Origin: Tritrichomonas musculus
Lineage: Eukaryota > Parabasalia > Tritrichomonadida > Tritrichomonadidae
Reading direction: 5' to 3'
Assembly: GCA_039105265.1 (NCBI GenBank)
Contig: JAPFFF010000002.1
Span: 4,898,001 to 4,962,000, forward strand
Length of the DNA stretch: 64,000 nucleotides
How positions within the stretch are numbered: position 1 is the stretch's first letter; every line of letters begins with the position of its first letter. This document shows positions 20,387-28,696 of the stretch, piece after piece. Under the pieces are notes generated by a model. That model was not told where the DNA came from. It worked only from the letters and a program-made list of their open reading frames with translations, and ran no database searches. The position numbers and the translations under genes were made by a program.

Positions 20387-20619
20387 ATCTTTGAATTATT
20401 AGGTACTACAGAATGATTTAAAGTGTAAGTATGATAGTTCATTTTTTTTGTCGTTATTATTGGTTCTTTATTATGATTAATAGAACCTTTTAAATTATAT
20501 TTCTTAATAATTGGACTTGAATTAATTCTAGTTCTTTCTTTTTGCATTTGTAATCTAAGTCTATCATAATAATTCATTTTATTTGAATCGCGTAACGTAC
20601 GTTTTTGTTCAAAACTCAT
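20383..20619 (-). CDS. Conserved small basic Polinton protein (78 aa)
   Basis: 78 residues, basic, low hydrophobicity: QKRTLRDSNK, YYDRLRLQMQKERTRINSSP, KYNLKGSINH, YHTYTLNHSVV. It aligns with the 77-aa product at 38760-38993 in the same relative antisense position, so this is a real gene, not a shadow frame. The conserved N-terminal R-rich part and C-terminal HxxTLNHSVV suggest a short nucleic-acid-binding or scaffold peptide; function unknown. Confidence 0.7.
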   Translation of the reverse strand: MSFEQKRTLRDSNKMNYYDRLRLQMQKERTRINSSPIIKKYNLKGSINHNKEPIITTKKMNYHTYTLNHSVVPNNSKI

Positions 20620-20634
20620 TTTTATATTAAATAA

Positions 20635-20865
20635 ATGTCTGAGTTAAGTAATTATAAGAGTGAGATACCTGAATTAAAAAGAATAAAAAGATGTTTAAAA
20701 GAAAGATGTTATGATACAAAACAACATTTAAATAATATCAAAACAGGAATGCTAGGTTCTAATGGTTTAGCTATACGAGAAAGCTTAATTGAAGATATAA
20801 ATTCATTAAAAGATAAAGTAGCAAAATTAGAAACTGAATTGAAAGAATTAACAGATAATCAATAA
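20635..20865 (+). CDS. Conserved small helical Polinton protein (76 aa)
   Basis: 76 residues, almost all helix: YKSEIPELKRIKRCLKERCY, TKQHLNNIKTGMLGSNGLAI, then a coiled coil (SLKDKVAKLETELKELT). It is about 80% alike by eye to the product at 38514-38744. It starts 15 bp from the divergent 78-aa gene and ends 2 bp before the next gene, so it is likely co-transcribed with the 198-aa gene. Function unknown. Confidence 0.75.
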   Translation: MSELSNYKSEIPELKRIKRCLKERCYDTKQHLNNIKTGMLGSNGLAIRESLIEDINSLKDKVAKLETELKELTDNQ

Positions 20866-20867
20866 AC

Positions 20868-21464
20868 ATGTTTAATATAACTAAAATGTCGAAAGTATTA
20901 CATAAAGCTAGAATATTAAGTTCTGAAAATGATAGTAGTTGTAAACAAGAACAAAATACTAATGTTAATATAAAAATAAAACCATCTTCTAATATAAATT
21001 ATCCTACTATTCCACCTATATCAGCTCAAATTCAAAATCAACCTTATAATGTAAATCAAGAACAACAAGATTCATTAACAAGAAACATAAATTTTACTCA
21101 ATTGTCGGACAATTCACAATTAGCATATCAACAACAAATAAACAATACATTAGAAATAAGAAATAAATTTTTAGAAACATTATTAAGTATTTATGAATTA
21201 AACCCTATACGAGTTAATAATTATCTTGTTTGTCATTATAATTCATTAATGGAACTTATCAAAATATTAACACAAGCTGATAAAGTTGAGCTTGTTATTG
21301 ATGAAGAAGAAGGTTGTACAGGTTGCATATCAAATACTAAATATATGAATATTCAAAGAATACTAGTTACTAAAGATGATAAAACACTAGATCTCAAAAT
21401 AGGTTTTAATGAAACATATGCTCAATTAATAAGATATGGTATTAGTTTGAAAATGTGTATTTAA
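20868..21464 (+). CDS. Conserved Polinton protein with Q/N-rich middle (198 aa)
   Basis: 198 residues: basic start (KVLHKARILSSENDSS), a Q/N/P-rich disordered section, a short coiled coil (EIRNKFLETLLSIYEL), then a compact conserved C-terminal domain with VELVIDEEEGCTGC, RILVTKDDKTLDLKIG, LIRYGISLKMCI. It aligns with the 189-aa product at 37941-38510, best at both ends. The C-terminal domain has three conserved Cys. Function unknown. Confidence 0.75.
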   Translation: MFNITKMSKVLHKARILSSENDSSCKQEQNTNVNIKIKPSSNINYPTIPPISAQIQNQPYNVNQEQQDSLTRNINFTQLSDNSQLAYQQQINNTLEIRNKFLETLLSIYELNPIRVNNYLVCHYNSLMELIKILTQADKVELVIDEEEGCTGCISNTKYMNIQRILVTKDDKTLDLKIGFNETYAQLIRYGISLKMCI

Positions 21465-21508
21465 GGTTTAAAAAACGATCTTCTTATTTTTGTTTTTAGA
21501 TTATTTAA

Positions 21509-21628
21509 ATGATTACTGAATTATTATTAAGTGTTGTTGTTATTGAATTAGCTATAATTATTATTGGTTTTACTTATGATTCAACTCCTAAATTAAGTGA
21601 AGAAACAAGAGCTAAACTATATTCTTAA
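21509..21628 (+). CDS. 39-residue single-pass membrane peptide, Polinton 1
   Basis: A very short gene: MITELLLSVVVIELAIIIIG forms one strongly hydrophobic helix, followed by a polar tail FTYDSTPKLSEETRAKLYS. A peptide almost the same in sequence lies at 36465-36584 (minus) in Polinton 2, also directly upstream of the ATPase. Conservation of frame, length and position supports a real gene. It resembles small virion membrane proteins of viruses with an inner membrane; that is an inference. Confidence 0.75.
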   Translation: MITELLLSVVVIELAIIIIGFTYDSTPKLSEETRAKLYS

Positions 21629-21646
21629 AAACTTTTATGACTATAA

Positions 21647-22543
21647 ATGATGAAACCAACTCAATTCAATTATAAAGAAATATGTTTTTCAGATTCTGAT
21701 GATTGTTATTTTGATGAAACTAATAATTTAGGTTCTAATGAAGATACTTCTCCTTATTTTGATATCGATATTGCTATGAATAATGCATATCGTAAAAATG
21801 AAAACAAAATAAAAGTAGAAAGTATAAGACCAATATCTAATAGTATTTATTCATATTATAATTCATTGAATATATTAGTCGGAAATCAAGGAAAAGGAAA
21901 AACTCATGTTATGTTAAGAGATGTTATTCAAATATCTAGATTAAAAGATTGTAACTTTCATTTAATAGTATATATTAGTAAAAATGGTTCAATTAATGAT
22001 AGTACTTTTGAAACGCAACAAGATCTTATTCAGCTACCTATTATTGTTATATCAGATTCTAATGCTGAAAAATATTTAAAAGAACTAGATTTGTATAAAG
22101 AATTATTTGATAAATACTGTAATACACCAAAAATAACTATTGATAATGACAAGCTAAATAAAATGTTTGAGTTTCTTCATGTTAATAAACTAAATAAACC
22201 AAATCAACCTTTAAATACTATTATATTATGTGAAGATTTTGTTAAAAGTAAACTAATAAAATCAGCATATTTTACTAATTACATTACTCAATTAAGACAT
22301 AAACATTCAATAGTTTATATAAATATTCAATTCTTTAAATCAATATCAACTGATTATAAAAATAATGCTACTTCGTTTTTCATATTTTCTGGTTTTTCTA
22401 GACAAAAACTTAATTATATATATCAACAAGTACCAATTCAATATGAATTTGATGAATTATGGTCTTATTATAGAAATCTTAATAATCATGATTTTATCTT
22501 AGTTAATGTTCGTAATAATGATTTTAGTATTGTTAGATTCTAA
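21647..22543 (+). CDS. FtsK/HerA-type genome-packaging ATPase, Polinton 1 (298 aa)
   Basis: 298 residues. Walker A NQGKGKTH (residue about 83), Walker B-like TIILCEDF (about 193), and downstream THxxRHKHSIVYINIQFF and FFIFSGFSRQKL segments typical of the A32-like packaging ATPases of Polintons and large DNA viruses. It drives genome filling of the capsid in this family. About 90% alike to the Polinton 2 copy over the core. Its stop codon directly abuts the right inverted repeat. Confidence 0.92.
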   Translation: MMKPTQFNYKEICFSDSDDCYFDETNNLGSNEDTSPYFDIDIAMNNAYRKNENKIKVESIRPISNSIYSYYNSLNILVGNQGKGKTHVMLRDVIQISRLKDCNFHLIVYISKNGSINDSTFETQQDLIQLPIIVISDSNAEKYLKELDLYKELFDKYCNTPKITIDNDKLNKMFEFLHVNKLNKPNQPLNTIILCEDFVKSKLIKSAYFTNYITQLRHKHSIVYINIQFFKSISTDYKNNATSFFIFSGFSRQKLNYIYQQVPIQYEFDELWSYYRNLNNHDFILVNVRNNDFSIVRF

Positions 22544-22986
22544 ATTCAAATTTATTTATTTTATTATATTTTTTTTATTCATTTTGTTCTATAACCGTCA
22601 TTTTTAATACAATTACTCTTTAACCTTCATTTTTCATTTCTCATTCTTCATTCTTTCATTTCTCATTCTTTAGTTCTTCATTTCTCATTTTTTTTTATTT
22701 TTTATATCTCATTTTACAAAATCACTTTTTCAAATAAATCATTTTTTTTTTACGAATACGAGATTTCAAGTATCAAATCGTCAAAAAAACGCAATTATAG
22801 CAGAATTGATGAGTTTTATCGTGATTGTTTGATTGTGTAGATTCAGTAGTGAAAAAATTCGAAATCACTACTAATGATAGACCTACTTCTGATGACATTT
22901 TGTACTATTGCTATAAAATACATAGTGATCAGTGGGGCTAGAAGTGAAAATTATTAGGTATGCATCTCGAACATACTATTACTACT
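22544..22986 (-). repeat. Right terminal inverted repeat of Polinton 1 (443 bp)
   Basis: Exact by eye to the reverse complement of 4441-4883, ending ACTATTACTACT. It carries no gene. Confidence 0.93.
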
Positions 22987-22992
22987 AAGCCT
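22987..22992. repeat. Target-site duplication of Polinton 1, right copy
   Basis: AAGCCT, identical to 4435-4440. The next 17 bases (TTTTGAATAAATTTGTC) recur about 45 bp further on, near 23037, after another AAGCCT: a short host tandem duplication at the insertion site. Confidence 0.93.
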
Positions 22993-23449
22993 TTTGAATA
23001 AATTTGTCTACCTACGCCACTTTTTGAATTGAAGCCTTTTGAATAAATTTGTCTAATATAAACTTAATAGCATCATTAATTTAATGGATGATAATCAAAT
23101 TATTCTAATTCCAGTGTAAGAAAATGAGTGGACTATACTAGTATAGAAGTTATGAAAAAAATTAATAATAATATTAATCCAGAACTTGCTAGGTATGTTT
23201 CGCAATAATTTGCAATATTTTAGAAGAGGATAACTTCGACATAATCGGATTTGAAAAAAGCGAATGTCAAAAAGTGGTCAGAATTATTAATCAATACAAG
23301 ACACAAATTCCTATTTATTAGGAATAATTATATTTTCCGAGTGATTGGCATATAATATGAAAAAATACATCACGGACTGAAATAATAATAAAACAAACAA
23401 ATTAATATAATTTCGTATTATAATTATTAACCTAATTTTTTTTTATTTT
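22993..23449. other. Host intergenic DNA, a possible gene scrap
   Basis: Begins with a 45-bp imperfect tandem duplication (AAGCCTTTTGAATAAATTTG at 22987 and again near 23032). A short open stretch around 23228-23322 reads DNFDIIGFEKSECQKVVRII and then stops; it looks like the tail of a decayed gene that I cannot name. Nothing else seen. Confidence 0.5.
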
Positions 23450-24186
23450 AACAATTAATTTAAGATAATTTTTTAGCATCGGAATCTTACTTTCAATTCC
23501 GTCAATCAGCATGAAATTATTTTTTTAATCGTTTTGGCTAAGCTTATAAAACTTGGCCTTTCATCAGGTGAATAAAACAAGAATCTTGAGATAATACTGA
23601 ATGACAATCTATTTACCGTTTTTGGAACCCTTATTTTTTTCCCTGAAGATATATCCTCAGGTGACAAAAACGGTCCTTTTCTTCTGGTAAGAATGAATTG
23701 CATAATTATTCCAAATGCAAACACGTCAACTGAATTCATAATTAAGGCATATACCAATTGTTTGAATGAGATAAGGTGAATTTATATGTGATAATAATTC
23801 CATTTTTCTCATAAAAAGCTTTAAATCTTTAAAAATTTTTTATTGTTTCGTCATCGTCTCTATCAGAATTAAATATCTTAAAGACATAATATTGATTAGT
23901 TCGTTTATCACAAACTTTATAAACATCAGTACTTGGTCCAAGTGAAATTGTATATAAAACTTTTTAAATAAAAGTGCTTTTATCAAACAATTTTTTGAAT
24001 AAAAAAATGTTCTTAAATTCCCCACAATTATCTTAATATTTTTTTGTTAAATATCAAATAAAAAGCACTTATATTTAATAAAATATTTTTTTAAATCATT
24101 TATATATGTTATACTAATCAAATGCTTTTCAAACAATCACTTTTCTCATAATTTTTGATTTTTTAATTGTCAAATTTTTTTAAATC
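23450..24186 (-). pseudogene. Deletion-collapsed copy of the kinase chain (duplication copy A)
   Basis: A shrunken copy of the minus-strand kinase locus at 28697-32180. Its left part (to about 23732) matches the last kinase domain of that locus (VDVFAFGIIMQFIL, RRKGPFLSPEDISSG, SPDERPSFISLAKTIKK). It then jumps to sequence matching about 31662 (N-lobe of the first domain) and again to the 5' flank. So roughly 2.7 kb plus a smaller piece are deleted relative to copy B. No usable product remains. The right end shares the upstream region with the DUF3447 gene at 24187, as in copy B at 32184. Confidence 0.85.
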
Positions 24187-25275
24187 ATGATAGAAATTCA
24201 ACAATACTTTGGAAGAAAGAAAGAAGTATATAACGCTCTTTTCAAATTCATAGAAAGTAATGATTTCGCTGATAGATATTTTGACAATTTAATCAAAATC
24301 GTTCAAATGCAAGAGATTCAAAATACACGTGAAGAATTCGAGAAATTTATTCTTTTAATCTTAAACATATGCAACAATCATTACAAGCACACCGGATTTT
24401 TGAATAAATTATTCCAAGTTCTTCTATATTTCCAAAATGATATCAAACATCATTTCTCTAACTTTGAAATATATAACATATTTATGAGTAACAAAGCAAT
24501 TCTTCTTTTCCTTATTCAAAAACAAATTTTAATTGTTGACGAACGCATTGCCAATTATTTATTCTATTCAACAAATTATGAGTTTTTTTGGCCAGAAATA
24601 AAACCGTTTATTAGTAAAGAAAAAGTTGATCTCATTGAAAAAGTTTTTAAAGAAAAAAATCCAAACTTTTTTGATAGTTACGAAGAGAAGCGACGTATTG
24701 GCGAAAATGATTCATATATTTGCACAATAATTCGAAAAGATTTGATTTCAGAATTTGTTCAATACATGACTAGAACGAACATTTCATACAAAGAAAAAGT
24801 GACACCATCTATTTTTGAAACAAATTCATATTTACTTGAGAATGATCCAAATTTGATTGAATATGCAACTTTTTTTGGATCAATAAAAATCATTCAATAT
24901 ATGAATTTCAAAGGCGTCGATATTGAACCAAACTTGATAAATTATGCCATTCATTCAAATAATGCAAAATTAGTTCACACTCTTGAAGAATTTAATTTAG
25001 ATTTTTGTAATGAAAGCTGCTTAATTGAATCAATCAAATGCCATCATAATAACATTGCCAAATATATTGAAAACAATAATGCTCAATTAATTTTTAATGA
25101 CCAAATTGTTGATACTGCTTTTCGTTATAGCAATTACATGTATTTTCCAGAACATTTTGAACAAAAATGCATATTCTTTAATTTGTATCATTATAAATAT
25201 CATAAAATTGTTGATCTTTTCCTTGAAATGAAAAAGAATGAGATTGAAAAAATTATAATTTTAATCAAATTATAA
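24187..25275 (+). CDS. DUF3447/ankyrin-type N-terminal domain protein (first part of a larger gene?)
   Basis: 362 residues from ATG 24187. The first 150 residues are helical (YFGRKKEVYNALFKFIES); then comes the trichomonad DUF3447 signature: RRIGENDSYICTIIRKD, LIEYATFFGSIKIIQYM, LINYAIHSNNAKLVHTLEE, SIKCHHNNIAKYIENNN. The protein at 60086-61363 has the same layout. In both loci this part ends in A/T-rich DNA, and an ankyrin/LRR part with no good start follows in another frame about 155-180 bp on. A single gene with a short intron or a frame break is therefore likely. Divergent from the kinase copy on its left. Confidence 0.8.
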   Translation: MIEIQQYFGRKKEVYNALFKFIESNDFADRYFDNLIKIVQMQEIQNTREEFEKFILLILNICNNHYKHTGFLNKLFQVLLYFQNDIKHHFSNFEIYNIFMSNKAILLFLIQKQILIVDERIANYLFYSTNYEFFWPEIKPFISKEKVDLIEKVFKEKNPNFFDSYEEKRRIGENDSYICTIIRKDLISEFVQYMTRTNISYKEKVTPSIFETNSYLLENDPNLIEYATFFGSIKIIQYMNFKGVDIEPNLINYAIHSNNAKLVHTLEEFNLDFCNESCLIESIKCHHNNIAKYIENNNAQLIFNDQIVDTAFRYSNYMYFPEHFEQKCIFFNLYHYKYHKIVDLFLEMKKNEIEKIIILIKL

Positions 25276-25430
25276 TTTTAATCAAATTATTAAGCAACTT
25301 TTTATCATCAAATTTGTAATTTGAAGTGTTTCAATTCAGTTAATTTTTGTTTATTTTAATGATATTTCAATTTAATTTATTTTTTAATAGCATTTAAAGT
25401 TAAATTTTAAAATGAAATTCTATTTTTTTT

Positions 25431-27401
25431 TTGTTTAAGACAACAGCATTGCAATCAGCAGCCAGACAGAATAATACAGAAGTTATTTATTCTATATTAA
25501 AGAAAATGAAAACAATTGGTAGTGGTATCTTTAAAGATATACAAGAACTTGTGTATCTAGCAATTCCAGACTCGATAACTTCAATTGAAGATTCTGCATT
25601 TGCAGAACTCTCTTCTCTTGCTTATGTTTCGATTCCATCCTCTGTGACTTTTATTGGTATAATGGCTTTTAATCAATGCACATCATTAAAGGAAATCACA
25701 ATTCCTCCTTTAGTAACTTTTATTGGAAAGTATGCTTTTAAAGGTTGTTCATCATTAGAACAATTAATAATTCAAACAGAACAAAAAACAACACCTTTAT
25801 CATCTATTTATATTAACGAAGGAGCATTTGAAAATTGCGAATTAATGAAAAAAGCAGTTATCATGCAAAATATGCCAACTGTTGAACCATATCTTTTCAA
25901 AGGTTGCTCATTATTGAGTAATATAGTATTTCCATCATCATTCATATCAATTGGGCAAGAAGCTTTCAGCAAATGTTATTCATTGAAACAAATATTTATT
26001 CCTTCTTCAGTAGCATTGATTGACAGAAATGCATTTTGTGATTGTTCTTTATTAACAAAAATTGTAATTTTGTCTCCCTTTGTTTCATTTGAAGAAGAGG
26101 TTTTTAATGGGATTTCTTCATTGGCGATTTATGGAAATCTCCAAAAGATTCCTGATAATTTATTCAAAGGTTGCAATTCTTTAATTCAAATTTCGATTCC
26201 TTCAAGTGTAACAGAAATTGGAGACTATTCATTTTATGAGTGCAGATCATTAACACAAATTGAATTGCCACCTAAAGTTGCATCAATTGGCAACTTTGCA
26301 TTTTGTGGCTGCTCATCATTAAATCAGCTTGTAATTCCACCTTCTGTGACTTCAATTGGTGACTGGGCATTTCTTGCATGTTCTGCATTAACAAAACTAT
26401 CAATTCAATCATCAATACAAAAAGTTGGATTAAATGCATTCTTTGGTTGTCCAACAATGAATGATCAGAATGTAAAATTTTTAAAAATTGATGATTTTAA
26501 TATAGTTGGACAAAAATTCTTAGGAACTTATAAAAATGGATATCGAGCAGTAAATAAAATTACAGGAAAAGAATACTTTTTGTATGTTTATGGAGATTTT
26601 TTAAGTTCCACTGATTTTCTTAAACAAATTGACATTTCTAGAAAGAACATTCAAGGAATAGTAAATGTTGAAAGTTACTGCTTCCATTTTTCAAATGAAC
26701 AAATTCAAAAGATTAAACGAAATACATCATATTTACTTTCTGGAAACGTCACAGCAAGTGAATATGAGAAAAATGGAGACATTATGAATATCATGAAGCA
26801 ATATTTGGCATCAAAAGGAGAACAAAATAGTATTTTGAATCCTACAATTCGAAGCAAAATCATCTTTGGTGTTGCTGCAATTATGAAAAAACTTCATAAA
26901 AACAATATCATTCATCGAAATCTGAAAATGTCCAAAATTTTGTTAGATGATAACTTTGAACCTATTATCATAACTACATGTGTGGCAATGATGAAGTCAG
27001 ATACAATCAAACCAGAAGATTATAGGACCGCACCAATATATTCGGCACCTGAAATAATTGAAGATGACAAATTTGATTTTCCTTCAGATGTTTTTTCTTT
27101 TTCAATAGTTTTATATTTTATGTTTGCAACAAATGAAGATTTAAAAAGCAATAACATTAGAACAGCATATGTATACATGAGAAAAATTGTAGAAGGAAAA
27201 AGATTGAATAAGCCAAGTAACATACCTGATCCATATTGGGAATTGATAGAGAAATGCTGGGACAATGACCCAAATAAAAGACCAACATTCGATGAAATCA
27301 CAGAATATCTGAAAGATGACAAATATGCAATTAATGAGTTTGGAATGACAACTGATCTAAACCAACTTCATGAATATCAAAAACGTATTGATAATGAATA
27401 A
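25431..27401 (+). CDS. Ankyrin-BspA-like LRR-pseudokinase fusion (second part of the gene at 24187?)
   Basis: About 650 residues; the frame opens at TTG and the first ATG is 25506. Start TTALQSAARQNNTEVIYSIL is one ankyrin repeat. About 12 TpLRR/LRR_5 repeats of 23 residues follow (IPSSVTSIGD-AF--CSSL). From residue about 350 comes a TKL-like kinase fold that looks catalytically dead: the usual HRD is HRN (about 493), DFG is replaced by TTC, and no VAIK lysine is obvious; SAPEIIEDDKFDFPSDVFSF and CWDNDPNKRPTFDEI remain. An LRR plus pseudokinase could be a surface or scaffold receptor; inferred. The kinase end is repeated at 32718-33224. Stop is TAAAA, usable as the parabasalid stop/poly(A) signal. 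Confidence 0.82.
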   Translation: MFKTTALQSAARQNNTEVIYSILKKMKTIGSGIFKDIQELVYLAIPDSITSIEDSAFAELSSLAYVSIPSSVTFIGIMAFNQCTSLKEITIPPLVTFIGKYAFKGCSSLEQLIIQTEQKTTPLSSIYINEGAFENCELMKKAVIMQNMPTVEPYLFKGCSLLSNIVFPSSFISIGQEAFSKCYSLKQIFIPSSVALIDRNAFCDCSLLTKIVILSPFVSFEEEVFNGISSLAIYGNLQKIPDNLFKGCNSLIQISIPSSVTEIGDYSFYECRSLTQIELPPKVASIGNFAFCGCSSLNQLVIPPSVTSIGDWAFLACSALTKLSIQSSIQKVGLNAFFGCPTMNDQNVKFLKIDDFNIVGQKFLGTYKNGYRAVNKITGKEYFLYVYGDFLSSTDFLKQIDISRKNIQGIVNVESYCFHFSNEQIQKIKRNTSYLLSGNVTASEYEKNGDIMNIMKQYLASKGEQNSILNPTIRSKIIFGVAAIMKKLHKNNIIHRNLKMSKILLDDNFEPIIITTCVAMMKSDTIKPEDYRTAPIYSAPEIIEDDKFDFPSDVFSFSIVLYFMFATNEDLKSNNIRTAYVYMRKIVEGKRLNKPSNIPDPYWELIEKCWDNDPNKRPTFDEITEYLKDDKYAINEFGMTTDLNQLHEYQKRIDNE

Positions 27402-27473
27402 AAGGATCTTTTTTTTTTATATTATTTTATTTTATATATATAAAAGTACAGAGATCAACAATTTAGATTTACA

Positions 27474-28028
27474 TTGCCCTCAAATTTTATTTGGAATAAA
27501 TCATATTCACTTACTACATTAAACAGTGACTCTTTTTATGAAAGTTTAAGACTTAAGTCTTTTTTCTTCTTGATTCACAGTGTTCTTCAATCAAGTCCAA
27601 ACAAAAAAACAGGTTTTCCTGCCGGAAAAAGTTTCATAAGATTCAATATACACACTGTTATTAATGTGGATTTGAATCAAATTGGCGTTGATAAAGTTGT
27701 CGCTTTTGGAATTCATTGTAAGACAAATTTGTGACTGGCAAATCCGCCTAGTTTCTTTTTGATAACGTATTTCGATGGAAACCAAGAAATGTTGATGTTT
27801 AGAACACCTTTTTATGTAGATCAAACTGATGTGAAATCTGCTTTTTGCTTGAGATTTGAGTGTCAGAATGATGATTTGAAAATTGTGCCAATGAGAAGAT
27901 ACTTCAAAGACGATAAGCAAATGGATTCAATGATTGATACTTTGCATGCAAATAGATGGGAAACACCTGAAATTTTATTAGGAAAATCAAATGGAATTAT
28001 TGCATCAGATGATTCTAATACTGATTAA
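27474..28028 (+). pseudogene. Unrecognised host gene remnant with one in-frame TGA
   Basis: One plus-strand frame reads through 27474-28028, split by a single TGA at 27732-27734. The first part holds KKTGFPAGKSFIRFNIHTVI and VDKVVAFGIHC. The second holds YFDGNQEMLMFRTPFYVDQ, AFCLRFECQNDDLKIVPMRR and HANRWETPEILLG. Codon use and composition look coding on both sides of the stop. No good ATG opens it. The left edge at about 27559 is where duplication copy A stops matching copy B, so a foreign join lies inside the frame. Family not recognised. Confidence 0.45.
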
Positions 28029-28325
28029 ATTATTAAATATTTTATTTATTTTATATAACATTTTATGAATCAATATGGTAATTACCTTTTTTTATAGCAA
28101 CCTTTTATTTTCTTGAATGTAAAATGATTAATAAGTATTTATGAATCAATATGTAAAAATAATTGAAATAAAACATTCCTCATACTAGAGGTTTTATTAA
28201 TGCTCACTTTAGTGTGTTCAAAACAATAAATTGAGAAAGAAATTCAAAGAAATATATGAATCATGACTTTTATTAATAACATAATATAGTTTTTTTTTTT
28301 TTTTTTTTTATCTAAAAAAATGTTA

Positions 28326-28641
28326 CAATTAAGGATAATTTATTCAATGGATGCTCATCATTAACTCAAATATCAATTCCTTCATCAGTGTCTTCAATTG
28401 GAAAATATTCTTTTTATAAATGTTTATCACTAATACAGGTCACAATTCCATCATCTGTAACTGAAATTGGAGATACTGTTTTTTTTTTTTTTTTGGATGT
28501 TCGTCATTAACAGAGATAACAATTCTATCATCCATAACTTCAATTGGAAATAACATGTTTTCTGGATGTAAATCATTGAAACAAATCATAATTCAAATGC
28601 CTCAATTACTACAATTTTGCCTATATGAACAGAGAGTTATT
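28326..28641 (+). pseudogene. BspA-like LRR fragment
   Basis: Four to five LRR_5 repeats without start or end context: DNLFNGCSSLTQISIPSSV, SSIGKYSFYKCLSL, VTIPSSVTEIGD. A run of 16 T then shifts the frame, and GCSSLTEITILSSITSIGN follows. A stop comes soon after. A relic of the LRR family that surrounds it; the poly-T run is a plausible slippage site. Confidence 0.75.
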
Positions 28642-28696
28642 TAACCAATTCTCTCTTATATAATAAAAATATTGAAATAGACAAAAAGGATATTTT

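Larger units (their letters stand above)
4441..22986 (+). mobile_element. Maverick/Polinton element 1, near-whole
   Basis: An 18,546-bp element bounded by 443-bp terminal inverted repeats starting AGTAGTAATAGT and by an exact 6-bp target duplication. It carries the family's hallmark set: protein-primed DNA polymerase B, retroviral-type integrase, FtsK/HerA packaging ATPase, double jelly-roll capsid gene, a fibre-like gene and about ten small genes on both strands. It is a virus-like element treated as a fossil: it looks nearly whole, with about one break, in the capsid gene. The arms show no difference by eye, so the insertion is probably recent. Confidence 0.96.

Noticed and set aside
27020-27322. 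Minus-strand 100-codon frame repeated at 32843-33145
   Set aside because: Antisense of the duplicated pseudokinase tail; conserved only because the plus strand was duplicated.
27591-27920. Minus-strand 109-codon frame
   Set aside because: Opposite a plus-strand frame with better coding character; no homology seen on this strand.
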